Below are positions 8,931 to 17,217 of a stretch of DNA of 64,000 nt, in pieces. This stretch comes from Microbacterium gubbeenense DSM 15944. Lineage in GTDB: Bacteria > Actinomycetota > Actinomycetes > Actinomycetales > Microbacteriaceae. Each line of letters begins with the position of its first letter. The first letter of the stretch is position 1. The stretch is taken from positions 124,001-188,000 of the forward strand of contig NZ_AUGQ01000002.1 of NCBI RefSeq assembly GCF_000422745.1. The letters run 5' to 3'. The position numbers and the translations under genes are program-made. The notes under the pieces were generated by a model. It was not told the origin of the DNA. It did not search any database and saw only the letters and a program-made list of their open reading frames with translations.

Positions 8931-9931
8931 GGCGATACCTCCTCGATCTCGAGCCGGCCCGCGACCTGGCGGAACTCCCCCACCGCGATGAGCCGCCTGT
9001 CGCCCGCTGCACTGCGCGCGAGATGCAGCACCACGTCGAACGCGCTCGAGGCCTGCCGAGCGACGGCGTGGTCGTCCCAGCCGGCGAGTGCGCCGAGCGC
9101 CTCGAGGCGGGCGGGAACATCCGCGAGACCGTTCGCATGCAGGGTTCCGGCACCTCCGTCGTGGCCGGTGTTGAGCGCCGTCAGCAGGTCGCGGATCTCC
9201 TCGCCGCGGCACTCCCCCACGACGATCCGGTCGGGGCGCATGCGCAGGCTCTCGCGCACGAGCCGGGCGAGCCCGATCGCGCCCGCTCCCTCGCGGTTCG
9301 CCTGCCGCGCCTCGAGCGCGACGTGGTGCGGGTGATCGAGCCGGAGCTCGGCGACATCCTCGATCGTCACGATGCGCTCGTTGCGGGGCGCGGCACCGAG
9401 CAGCGCCGACAGCAGCGTGGTCTTGCCGCACCCCGCACCTCCCGTGACGAGGATGTTCGCCCGGCGCGCGACGAGGGATCCGAGCCACTCGCGCACCTCG
9501 GGCGGAAACGTGCCGCCGGCGCTCAGGCCGTCGAGGTCGATGTCGACGGTGCGGGGCACGCGAACGGATATGGCCGTGCCGCCCGTGGCGACCGGCGCCA
9601 GCACGACGTGCACCCGCACGCCGCCCGGCATGCGCACGTCGACCAGCGGCGACGAGTCGTCGACGTGGCGCCCGCCGAAGCCCACGAGATCGACGGCGAG
9701 ATCGTGCACCTCGCGCTCGGACGCGCGCCAGTCGGGGACGCGCTCCGCCCCGCGCCCGCGGTCGACGAACAGTCCCGCGGATCCGTTCACGAAGATGTCC
9801 GTGACGCGCGGATCCGCAACGTACGGGGCGAGCGCCCCGAACGCAACGTCCTCGCGCGCGGGTTCGCCGCCCGCCGCGGGTGATGTGCGCGGCGCGCTGT
9901 CCCGCGGGGCGACGATGAACGGATCCGGCAT
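8918..9931 (-). CDS. tadA: TadA/CpaF-type pilus assembly ATPase
   Basis: VirB11/PilT-superfamily secretion ATPase that powers Flp/Tad pilus assembly. The 337-residue protein has the N-terminal domain with PRVTDIFVNG, the Walker A motif GGAGCGKTTL near residue 165, the Asp box TIEDVAELRL, Walker B PDRIVVGECRGEE, and the His-box region GTLHANG. It is shorter than proteobacterial CpaF, as usual for actinobacteria. First gene of the five-gene Tad operon. No CpaE-like regulator lies upstream: the next gene is acs, divergent. Confidence 0.92.
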   Translation of the reverse strand: MPDPFIVAPRDSAPRTSPAAGGEPAREDVAFGALAPYVADPRVTDIFVNGSAGLFVDRGRGAERVPDWRASEREVHDLAVDLVGFGGRHVDDSSPLVDVRMPGGVRVHVVLAPVATGGTAISVRVPRTVDIDLDGLSAGGTFPPEVREWLGSLVARRANILVTGGAGCGKTTLLSALLGAAPRNERIVTIEDVAELRLDHPHHVALEARQANREGAGAIGLARLVRESLRMRPDRIVVGECRGEEIRDLLTALNTGHDGGAGTLHANGLADVPARLEALGALAGWDDHAVARQASSAFDVVLHLARSAAGDRRLIAVGEFRQVAGRLEIEEVSPWRE

Positions 9932-10139
9932 GCCTCGACGCTAGGAACAGGACGAGCGCCCTGCACGAGCGCGCGGCCCGATCCTCAGATAACCTCACGA
10001 GATCCGTGATTGTGAGCACGCTGACCCACCCCTGACTTTCGGAGGTAGCCGATCACAGGAATAAGGTCGTACCGTCGACATCAGGGTCGGCGCCCGCCCG
10101 CGGGCGACCCCACGTCAGTCCGTCGCAAAGGAGCACACT
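9932..10139. promoter_or_regulatory. Divergent promoter region between tadA and acs
   Basis: A 208-bp gap holding no gene. It must contain the promoters of both the Tad operon and acs. It includes an imperfect dyad TCACGAGATCCGTGA at 9995-10009 (five perfect pairs on each side) followed closely by TTGTGAGC, so a regulator site is plausible, but it does not match a CRP/GlxR site well. AAAGGAG stands seven bases before the acs ATG. Confidence 0.4.
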
Positions 10140-12107
10140 ATGTCGCAGCAGATCGACCACGTCTACGAGGAGAACCGCCGGTTCGCCCCTTCCGCGGAGT
10201 TCGCGAAGAACGCCGTCGCCGGGCCGGAGCTGTATGACGAGGCCAAGGCCGACCGATTGGCCTTCTGGGCGAAGCAGTCGCGCGAGCTGCTCGACTGGCA
10301 CAAGCCGTTCACGAACGTGCTCGACTGGTCGAACCCGCCGTTCGCGAAGTGGTTCGACGACGGCGAGCTCAACGTCGCGTACAACTGCCTCGACCGCCAC
10401 GTCGAGGCCGGTCGCGGCGACCGCGTCGCCTTCCACTTCGAGGGGGAGCCGGGAGATACCCGCACCATCACCTACGCCCAGCTCACCGAAGAGGTCAAGC
10501 GCGTCGCGAACGTGCTGACCGGCCTCGGCGTGGGCCGCGGCGACCGCGTCGCGATCTACCTGCCGATGATCCCCGAGGCCGTTGCCTCGCTCCTCGCGGT
10601 CGCTCGCCTCGGCGCCGCGCACTCTGTCGTGTTCGGCGGATTCAGCGCCGACAGCCTGCGCTCACGCATCGACGATGCCGGCGCGAAAGTCGTCATCACC
10701 GCCGACGGCGGGTACCGCAAGGGCAAGGCCACCCCGCTCAAGCCGGCCGTGGATCAGGCGCTTTCAGACCGCGGCGAGGGCGAGCAGGCGACGGTCGACA
10801 ACGTGCTCGTCGTCAAGCGCACGGGCCAGGATGTCGATTGGAACGACGAGCGCGACATCTGGTGGCACGATGTGGTTCCCGCCGCGTCCGCTGAGCACAC
10901 CGCCGAGGCATTCCCGAGTGAGAACCCACTGTTCATCCTGTACACGTCGGGCACGACCGGTAAGCCGAAAGGCATCCTGCACACCTCGGGTGGCTACCTC
11001 ACCCAGGTCGCATTCACACACAAGAACGTCTTCGACCTGCGCCCGGAATCCGACGTGTTCTGGTGCACCGCGGACATCGGCTGGGTGACAGGCCATTCGT
11101 ACTCGGTGTACGGTCCGCTCGCGAACGGCACGACGCAGGTGCTGTACGAGGGCACTCCCGAGTATCCCGAACCCGGCCGGTGGTGGGACATCATCGAGAA
11201 GTACGGCGTCACGACCTTCTATACGGCACCGACGGCGGTGCGCAGCTTCATGAAACAGGGGCGCGAGATTCCGCAGAAGCGCGACCTGTCGTCGATCCGC
11301 CTGCTCGGTTCGGTCGGCGAGCCCATCAACCCCGAGGCGTGGATGTGGTTCCGCGACGTGATCGGATCCAGCATTGCGCCGATCGTCGACACGTGGTGGC
11401 AGACCGAGACGGGAGCCCTCATGATTTCTCCGCTTCCCGGTGTGACCGAGACGAAGCCCGGATCCGCGCAGGTCGCACTCCCGGGAATCGCGATCGACGT
11501 CGTCGATGAGAAGGGTGACGCGGTCGGCGAAGGCGCCGGCGGGCTGCTCGTCGTGACCGAGCCATGGCCCAGCATGCTGCGCGGCATCTGGGGAGACCCG
11601 GATCGGTTCGTCGAGACGTACTGGAAGATGTTCGCGGACAAGGGTTACTACTTCGCGGGCGACGGAGCCCGAAAGGATGACGACGGCGACATCTGGCTGC
11701 TCGGCCGCGTCGACGACGTGATGAACGTCTCGGGCCACCGCCTGTCGACGACCGAGATCGAGTCGGCGCTCGTCGCCCATGAGGCCACGGCTGAGGCCGC
11801 GGTCGTCGGCGCGAGCGACGAGACGACCGGGCAGGCCGTCGTGGCGTTCGTGATCCTGAAGGAGAGCTTCCTCAAGGCGCACGGTCCCGAGGGCCTCGCC
11901 GAGGAGCTGCGTAAGTGGGTCGGATCCCAGATCGGCCCGATCGCACGCCCGCGCGACGTGTTCATCGTCAGCGAGCTGCCGAAGACGCGATCCGGCAAGA
12001 TCATGAGGCGCCTGCTGCGCGATGTCGCCGAGGGGCGCGAGGTCGGCGACACGCAGACGCTCGCCGACACGATGGTGATGTCGGCCATCACCAAGCAGGT
12101 GAAGTAA
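10140..12107 (+). CDS. acs: Acetyl-CoA synthetase (AMP-forming)
   Basis: Converts acetate, ATP and CoA to acetyl-CoA through acetyl-AMP. The 655-residue protein shows the ATP-binding [11 protein letters not shown] at about residues 268-278, the acetate-pocket segments GWVTGHSY and [10 protein letters not shown] (two Trp), and C-terminal PKTRSGKI, whose Lys at about 620 is the residue acetylated for control in this family. Full length for Acs. Preceded by AAAGGAG and followed directly by a strong terminator, so monocistronic. A paralogue lies at 26.9-28.8 kb and a pta-ackA route at 48-51 kb. Confidence 0.97.
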   Translation: MSQQIDHVYEENRRFAPSAEFAKNAVAGPELYDEAKADRLAFWAKQSRELLDWHKPFTNVLDWSNPPFAKWFDDGELNVAYNCLDRHVEAGRGDRVAFHFEGEPGDTRTITYAQLTEEVKRVANVLTGLGVGRGDRVAIYLPMIPEAVASLLAVARLGAAHSVVFGGFSADSLRSRIDDAGAKVVITADGGYRKGKATPLKPAVDQALSDRGEGEQATVDNVLVVKRTGQDVDWNDERDIWWHDVVPAASAEHTAEAFPSENPLFILYTSGTTGKPKGILHTSGGYLTQVAFTHKNVFDLRPESDVFWCTADIGWVTGHSYSVYGPLANGTTQVLYEGTPEYPEPGRWWDIIEKYGVTTFYTAPTAVRSFMKQGREIPQKRDLSSIRLLGSVGEPINPEAWMWFRDVIGSSIAPIVDTWWQTETGALMISPLPGVTETKPGSAQVALPGIAIDVVDEKGDAVGEGAGGLLVVTEPWPSMLRGIWGDPDRFVETYWKMFADKGYYFAGDGARKDDDGDIWLLGRVDDVMNVSGHRLSTTEIESALVAHEATAEAAVVGASDETTGQAVVAFVILKESFLKAHGPEGLAEELRKWVGSQIGPIARPRDVFIVSELPKTRSGKIMRRLLRDVAEGREVGDTQTLADTMVMSAITKQVK

Positions 12108-12149
12108 CGAAAAGGCGGGCGGATCCATTGGGATCCGCCCGCCTTTTCG
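12108..12149. terminator. Bidirectional intrinsic terminator, acs / ridA
   Basis: A perfect 19-bp inverted repeat with loop ATTG (12127-12130). The left arm starts CGAAAAGGCGGGC and the right arm ends GCCCGCCTTTTCG, giving short A and T tracts at the outer ends of both arms. It lies one base after the acs stop and ten bases before the 3' end of the convergent ridA gene, so it can serve both. Both arms contain GGATCC. Confidence 0.9.
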
Positions 12150-12158
12150 TGCGCGCGA

Positions 12159-12626
12159 TCAGGCGAAGGTGAAGACGACCTCGACCTCGACCGGCGAGTC
12201 GAGCGGCAGCACACTGACGCCGACCGCCGAACGGCTGTGGGCGCCGGCCTCGCCGAAGACCTCGCCGAGCACCGTGCTCGCGCCGTTGATGACGCCGGGC
12301 TGGCCGGTGAACGACGGATCCGAAGCGACGAAGCCCGTGACCTTGAACACGCCCGTCAGCCGGTCGACGCCGCCGACGGCCGCGGCGGCCGCCGCGATGG
12401 CGTTCAGCGCGGACGTGCGCGCGAGATCCTGCGCGTCGGAGGCCGGCACGAGGCCGTGCCCGTCGCCGACCTTGCCCGACGCGGGAAGCGCGCCGGAGAC
12501 GAACGGCAGCTGGCCCGACGTCCACACGAGATCGCCGTGGACCTTCGCGGGGACGTAGCTCGCGACCGGAGCCGCGACGTCCGGCAGGTCGATGCCGAGC
12601 TCGGCGAGGCGCTCCGAGACGCTCAC
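12159..12626 (-). CDS. RidA/YjgF-family protein
   Basis: A 155-residue Rid-family protein, probably an enamine/imine deaminase or related trimeric metabolite-damage protein. Recognisable parts are VHGDLVWTSGQLPFV near residue 30, ALNAIAAAAAAVGGVD, and the C-terminal HSRSAVGVSVLPLDSPVEVE, where the Arg and Glu correspond to the conserved Rid pocket. It is the longer Rid subtype common in actinobacteria. The GTG start overlaps the stop of the DUF4177 gene (GTGA), so the two are coupled. Confidence 0.88.
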   Translation of the reverse strand: MSVSERLAELGIDLPDVAAPVASYVPAKVHGDLVWTSGQLPFVSGALPASGKVGDGHGLVPASDAQDLARTSALNAIAAAAAAVGGVDRLTGVFKVTGFVASDPSFTGQPGVINGASTVLGEVFGEAGAHSRSAVGVSVLPLDSPVEVEVVFTFA

Positions 12627-12841
12627 TGCTCGTCTCCGAACTGCTTGGCGGCCTCGGCCGCGTGGGCGAGGCCCGCGTTGTGGTCGCCGGATCCGGCGGG
12701 ACGCTTCATGTAGGCCACGAGTCCGCCTTCGGCGTTCTGCACGATCTGCACCAGCTCCCAGCCCTGCTTGCCCCAGTTGTTGAGGATCGCCGCTGTGTTG
12801 TGGATCATCAGCGGAGTGGTGAGGTACTCCCAGGTGGTCAC
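12623..12841 (-). CDS. DUF4177 domain protein
   Basis: A 72-residue soluble protein beginning MTTWEYLTTPLMIHNTAAIL with GKQGWELVQIV in the middle, the DUF4177 pattern. Function unknown. I take GTG 12841 as start: GGGAG lies six bases upstream. It is translationally coupled to the RidA-family gene, a pairing also seen in mycobacteria, and is divergent from the PASTA penicillin-binding protein. Confidence 0.85.
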   Translation of the reverse strand: MTTWEYLTTPLMIHNTAAILNNWGKQGWELVQIVQNAEGGLVAYMKRPAGSGDHNAGLAHAAEAAKQFGDEQ

Positions 12842-12940
12842 GATTTCTCCCGTCGAAACGCGAATGATGTGGCTGTGGATCGGGGCGGCACAGGGCGCGC
12901 AGAGACGCGCTACCCAGGCTTTGCCCTTAGCATCAACCCT

Positions 12941-15541
12941 ATGCCTCATGCGAAAAGGACGTTCGGCGGTGTGCTCGGCGGCGTCATAGGACTCGTCGGT
13001 CTGAGCGCGGTCGCCGGCATTCTCGTGACCGCGACCGTGACACCCGCCATCGCCGTATCCGGCTACGCGGCCTCCAGCGCGATCTCGCTGTTCGACAGCC
13101 TGCCCGGCAACCTTCAGGTCGACCGCCCGATGGAGCCGACGACGATCTATGCCCCCACCGGTGAGGGCGAGGACGACTACTACGAGCTGGCTTCGTTCTA
13201 CGACCAGAACCGCGAACCCGTCGAATACGGCGAGGTCTCGCAGTTCGTCTACGACGCCCTGCTGTCGACCGAGGATCCGCGCTATTACGAGCACGGCGGC
13301 GTCGACCTGATCGGAACGGGCCGCGCGCTGCTCAGCAACGCGGTCACCGACACCACCCAGGGCGGATCCTCGATCAGCCAGCAGTACGTCAAGGGCGTAC
13401 AGGTGCAGACGTGCGAGCGCACGGCGACGGATCAGGAAACGCTCGCCGAGTGCGCCGAGGACGCGACCACCGCCGACGGCACCGAGGGATACCAGCGCAA
13501 GCTGCAGGAGATGCGGTACGCGATCACGATCGAGCAGGACTACTCCAAGGAGCAGATCCTGATCGGGTACCTCAACCTCGTGAACTTCGGCGGATCGACC
13601 TACGGCATCGAGGCCGCGGCCCAGCGCTACTTCTCGAAGTCGGCGAAGGACGTCAACCTCAACGAGGCCGCGACGCTCGCCGGAATCGTGAACTACCCCT
13701 CGACGCTGCGCCTCGACCAGCCCGAAAACGAGGTCAACGGCGAGGCCGACGGCTACAAGCTGACGAAGGATCGTCGCGACCAGGTGCTCGGCCGCATGCT
13801 CGCCGAGGGCACGATCACGCAGGAGAAGTTCGACGAGACGATCGAACAGCCGATCGAGCCGAAGCTCAAGAACCGCGTGCAGGGCTGCGCGGCGGCCGGC
13901 GGCACGGCGTACTTCTGCCAGTACGTGAAGAACACGATCCTGCACGACGAGCGCTACGCCGAGGCCTTCGGCGAGACGCCGGAGGAGCGCAGCGACCTGC
14001 TCACCCGCGGCGGGCTGGATATCTACACCACGCTCGACAACAACCTGCAGTACGAGGCGCAGCAGTCGATGGCGCGAAACGTCGCGACGAACCGCGACGG
14101 CATGGACCTCGGCGCGGCGGCGGTACAGATCGATACGCACACGGGCAACATCCTCTCGCTCGCGCAGAACACGCTGTTCAACGAGTCGTCCGAGACCGCG
14201 CCAGGCGAGTCCTCCCTCGTCTATGCCGCAGACTTCACGCACGGCCGCTCCACCGGATTCTCGGCCGGATCGACGTACAAGATGTTCACGATCATTGACT
14301 GGCTCGAACAGGGCCGCAGCGCCAACGAGTATCTCGATGGCCGCGTCGGCCGGACACTGCCGTTCACCTGCCACGGATCGACGAGTTCGTACACGACCGC
14401 CCGCGGCGACAACTTCGCGAACAACGGCGGCAGCATCAACTCGGTGAGAAACTTCACCGGCCTCTCGCTGAACAGCGGTTTCTACGCCATGGCGTCTCAG
14501 CTCGATGTCTGTGACATCCACAACGTCGCCGACCGCATGGGCGTCACCCTCGGCAACGGCGATCCGATCTCGGACCTCCCCGGACACGAGACCGCCTTCA
14601 GTATCCTCGGATCCGCGAACATCGCACCGATCGACATCGCGTCCGCGTACGCCACCGTGGCCAACGGCGGAACCCACTGCGAGCCGACTGCGATCCTGCG
14701 CGCGGACGCGCCGGACGGCGAGCAGCTCCCCATCCCCGAGACCAAGTGCGAGCGCGTGCTCGACGAGAACATCGCCGCGACGACGGCGTACACGATGTCC
14801 CGCGTGATGGAGCCCGGCCAGACCGGTAGCAGCGCCAACGTCGGCGACGGGATCGCGACGTTCGGTAAGACCGGTACGCACGAGGGCATCCAGTCGTGGA
14901 TGGTCCAGACGACGTCAAACGTCACCTCCGCCGCATGGATCGGCAACGCGAGCGGCGGTGTCCGGAACGGCCAGGGCGACCTGTTCCTCAACGGTCTCGA
15001 CGGCATTCGCTACACGATGTCCCGGGAGGTCCAGGCCGCCGCAAACGCCAAGTACGGCGGCGAGGCCTTCCCCGAGCCCGATCCGGGCCTGACGAAGGTC
15101 GTCGAGAAGCAGGTGCCGAACGTCTCGGGCATGTCGGTCGACGAAGCGACCTCCGTGCTCCGGGGCGAGGGCTTCCAGGTGCGCACGGGCGACTCGATCC
15201 CCGGCGAGCAGGACAAGGGCCTCGTCGAGGGCACGAACCCGTCGGGCAAGGCCCCGGCCGGCAGCCTCATCACGCTGCTGATCTCCGACGGCAAGGGATC
15301 CATCGAGATCCCTGACGTCTCGGGCATGTCCCCCGGCAAGGCGTACAGCGAGCTCTTCGAGCTCGGCCTGCGCGTGGAACTCACCGCGTGTAAGACGAAC
15401 CCGGATGCGCCCGCAGGCGGCCGCGTGACGAGCACCGATCCGTCGGCCGGAACGCAGGTCGAGGAGGGCGCGACGGTGAAGATCAACCGTGAGGCGTCGA
15501 GGTGCAACGCCAGCGCGGACGACGCAGAGAACGACGACTGA
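12941..15541 (+). CDS. Class A penicillin-binding protein with PASTA domains
   Basis: Bifunctional peptidoglycan glycosyltransferase/transpeptidase (866 residues; PonA2-like). After a short cytoplasmic start comes a membrane anchor (about residues 12-40), then the GT51 domain with STEDPRYYEHGGVD and QGGSSISQQYVK, the transpeptidase with the nucleophile in GSTYKMF, a SLNSGF motif in the SxN position and FGKTGTHEG (KTG box), and two C-terminal PASTA domains (about residues 725-860: VPNVSGMSVDEA and IPDVSGMSPGKA). The Cys-containing insert VQTCERTATDQETLAECAED in the GT domain may form a disulfide. The stop overlaps the next gene's ATG (TGATG). Confidence 0.95.
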   Translation: MPHAKRTFGGVLGGVIGLVGLSAVAGILVTATVTPAIAVSGYAASSAISLFDSLPGNLQVDRPMEPTTIYAPTGEGEDDYYELASFYDQNREPVEYGEVSQFVYDALLSTEDPRYYEHGGVDLIGTGRALLSNAVTDTTQGGSSISQQYVKGVQVQTCERTATDQETLAECAEDATTADGTEGYQRKLQEMRYAITIEQDYSKEQILIGYLNLVNFGGSTYGIEAAAQRYFSKSAKDVNLNEAATLAGIVNYPSTLRLDQPENEVNGEADGYKLTKDRRDQVLGRMLAEGTITQEKFDETIEQPIEPKLKNRVQGCAAAGGTAYFCQYVKNTILHDERYAEAFGETPEERSDLLTRGGLDIYTTLDNNLQYEAQQSMARNVATNRDGMDLGAAAVQIDTHTGNILSLAQNTLFNESSETAPGESSLVYAADFTHGRSTGFSAGSTYKMFTIIDWLEQGRSANEYLDGRVGRTLPFTCHGSTSSYTTARGDNFANNGGSINSVRNFTGLSLNSGFYAMASQLDVCDIHNVADRMGVTLGNGDPISDLPGHETAFSILGSANIAPIDIASAYATVANGGTHCEPTAILRADAPDGEQLPIPETKCERVLDENIAATTAYTMSRVMEPGQTGSSANVGDGIATFGKTGTHEGIQSWMVQTTSNVTSAAWIGNASGGVRNGQGDLFLNGLDGIRYTMSREVQAAANAKYGGEAFPEPDPGLTKVVEKQVPNVSGMSVDEATSVLRGEGFQVRTGDSIPGEQDKGLVEGTNPSGKAPAGSLITLLISDGKGSIEIPDVSGMSPGKAYSELFELGLRVELTACKTNPDAPAGGRVTSTDPSAGTQVEEGATVKINREASRCNASADDAENDD

Positions 15542-16452
15542 TGACCCGCCCACTGCCGGCCGCCCTCGCGGCGGTCGGCATCGCCGGCGCCGCGGCAGCG
15601 ACGTGGGGCATCGGCATCGAGCGCTACCTGTTCACGGTGCGCCACCGCACGGCGCGGATCCTTCCTCCGGGAACGGATCCGATCCGGATCCTGCACATCA
15701 GCGACATGCACCTCGCACCGTGGCAGCGCAGGAAGCGCGAGTGGGTGGCACACCTCGCATCGCTGCGCCCGGACCTCGTGATCGACACGGGCGACAACTT
15801 CGGGCACCCGGACGCGCTGCCCGCCATTCGCGGCGCGCTCGGCGCGTTCACGGGCACCCCGGGCGTGCACGTGCACGGATCCAACGACATCTGGGCGCCG
15901 AAGCCGCGCAACCCGTTCCGGTACTTCCTCGGCCCCTCGAAGAAGAAGCCCGACGTCTCGCGGCTCGACTCGGATGAGCTCGATGATTTCCTCGAGGGCG
16001 ACCTCGGCTGGTCGACCCTCAACAACGACACGGCGGTGCTCGACGTGCGCGGGCATCGGATCCGCTTCATCGGAACGGACGATCCGCACCATAAGTACGA
16101 AGACTGGGACGCGATCGACGAGTCGCTCGTCGGCGCCTCCCCCGCTGCCCTCACGATCGGCGTCACGCATGCCCCCTATCAGCGGGTGCTCAACGGTTTC
16201 ATGGACCGCGGCGTCGACGCGATCTTCGCCGGCCACACGCACGGCGGACAGGTGCGCGTGCCGGGCTACGGCGCCCTCGTCGCGAACTGCGACCTGCCGC
16301 TGAAACAGGCCCGCGGTCTCTCGACGTGGCACCACGACGGCCGATCGGTGCCTCTGAACGTCAGCGCCGGCCTCGGCCACTCGATCTACTCACCGGTGCG
16401 CTTCGCCTGCCGCCCGGAGGTCTCCCTGATCACGCTGGCGCCGCGGCGCTGA
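15541..16452 (+). CDS. Calcineurin-like metallophosphoesterase
   Basis: A 303-residue metal-dependent phosphoesterase with an N-terminal hydrophobic segment (about residues 5-22), so probably membrane-anchored. Metal-ligand motifs are ILHISDMHL, DTGDNFG, THAPYQR and GHTHGGQ. The usual GNH[DE] motif reads GSND, followed by IWAPKPRNP; similar wording occurs in actinobacterial members next to PonA2-type proteins (compare Rv3683), so it looks subfamily-specific rather than damaged. It is coupled to the PBP gene by a one-base overlap, suggesting a wall-related role; the substrate is unknown. Confidence 0.9.
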   Translation: MTRPLPAALAAVGIAGAAAATWGIGIERYLFTVRHRTARILPPGTDPIRILHISDMHLAPWQRRKREWVAHLASLRPDLVIDTGDNFGHPDALPAIRGALGAFTGTPGVHVHGSNDIWAPKPRNPFRYFLGPSKKKPDVSRLDSDELDDFLEGDLGWSTLNNDTAVLDVRGHRIRFIGTDDPHHKYEDWDAIDESLVGASPAALTIGVTHAPYQRVLNGFMDRGVDAIFAGHTHGGQVRVPGYGALVANCDLPLKQARGLSTWHHDGRSVPLNVSAGLGHSIYSPVRFACRPEVSLITLAPRR

Positions 16453-16470
16453 CCCCGCCTATTTCTTTAT

Positions 16471-16516
16471 TTCTGGCACATTTCTGCAGCGCATTGCGCG
16501 CGGAAATGTGCCAGAA
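16471..16516. repeat. Hairpin A: 14-bp inverted repeat with GCATTGCGCGC loop
   Basis: Perfect arms TTCTGGCACATTTC / GAAATGTGCCAGAA enclose an 18-nt loop containing GCATTGCGCGC (16491-16501). It lies between the convergent metallophosphoesterase and RelA-like genes and could act as a bidirectional terminator, but lacks a U-tract. The same 11-mer occurs in the loop of hairpin B on the other side of the RelA-like gene. Confidence 0.6.
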
Positions 16517-16535
16517 CTGAAGGTTTGGGGCGGGG

Positions 16536-17138
16536 CTAGCGGCTTTCGAGCTCCCGGCGGATGTCGTCCAGGTTGCGGTCGGCCTGTTCCAGCAGCGCAG
16601 CCGTTAGGGCGAAGCGGCGATTGATGTCGGGGTTCGGCGGCTCGGACAGCGGCTTGTAGCGGAAGTCGTGCTCGACCTCCGCCCAGACGTGCTCGAGCAT
16701 CGTGCGGATCTGGATCTCCACCGGGATCCCCGCCGGAACCGCGGCGAACACGCTCCCCTCCCGCGTGCGCGCGACGAACTGCACGCTGCGGTAGCCGAAG
16801 CTCTCGTCGCCCAGCAGGTCACCCTTGTCGATGTACGACTCCTCGACGACCTCGAACAGGCGCCGGGTCATCTTCTCGACCTGCGCGAGGTCACTGCGGA
16901 AAAATGCCATCACACGCACGCCGACGATGTCGAGCACGGCGCGCGCCGGATCCCTACGCACCTTCTTTTCGAAGGATCCGCGCTTCTTCACGCGGGCCTC
17001 CACGCGGAAATCTGCGACGCCCCACTGGCGCAGGTGTAGCGGGATCTCCGATTCGAGAGCCTCGGTCAGCGCTCGATATTCGACGAGGTTGCGGTCGTAC
17101 GCCCGCATCGCTTCTTTGACCTCCGCCTCGATGTCCAT
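16536..17138 (-). CDS. RelA/SpoT-domain small alarmone synthetase-like protein
   Basis: A 200-residue protein consisting almost entirely of a (p)ppGpp synthetase domain without HD hydrolase, TGS or ACT domains. Seen are the ATP-side ARVKKRGSFEKKVR, the DIVGVRVMAFF strand with its Asp, the G-loop FGYRSVQFVAR and VEIQIRTMLEHVWAEVEHDF, all typical. The His normally following YRS[LV] is Gln here, so nucleotide specificity or activity could differ. Likely transfers pyrophosphate from ATP to GTP/GDP or a related nucleotide. ATG 17138 is chosen; the upstream in-frame extension is not conserved-looking and the start has no clear SD. Hairpins flank the gene on both sides. Confidence 0.85.
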   Translation of the reverse strand: MDIEAEVKEAMRAYDRNLVEYRALTEALESEIPLHLRQWGVADFRVEARVKKRGSFEKKVRRDPARAVLDIVGVRVMAFFRSDLAQVEKMTRRLFEVVEESYIDKGDLLGDESFGYRSVQFVARTREGSVFAAVPAGIPVEIQIRTMLEHVWAEVEHDFRYKPLSEPPNPDINRRFALTAALLEQADRNLDDIRRELESR

Positions 17139-17162
17139 GGTGTCAAGCCTATTCGACGCGAC

Positions 17163-17210
17163 GGCGCGTCCCGCCTTCTGCGCGCAATGCGACGGAAGGC
17201 GGGACGCGCC
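17163..17210. repeat. Hairpin B: 16-bp inverted repeat with GCGCGCAATGC loop
   Basis: Perfect arms GGCGCGTCCCGCCTTC / GAAGGCGGGACGCGCC flank a 16-nt loop containing GCGCGCAATGC (17180-17190), the reverse complement of the loop 11-mer of hairpin A. It lies seven bases 3' of the surface-protein gene on the minus strand and could terminate it. The stem differs from hairpin A except for the loop-closing TTC/GAA. Confidence 0.6.
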
Positions 17211-17217
17211 CGAGCGA

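Noticed and set aside
15884..15900. Damaged metallophosphoesterase because GNH[DE] reads GSND
   Set aside because: All other metal motifs are intact and the variant appears typical of the actinobacterial subgroup next to PonA2-like genes.
17139..17160. TTGACA just before the alarmone synthetase ATG as a -35 box
   Set aside because: On the coding strand it lies only a few bases before the start codon, leaving no room for a -10 and transcript start before the gene.
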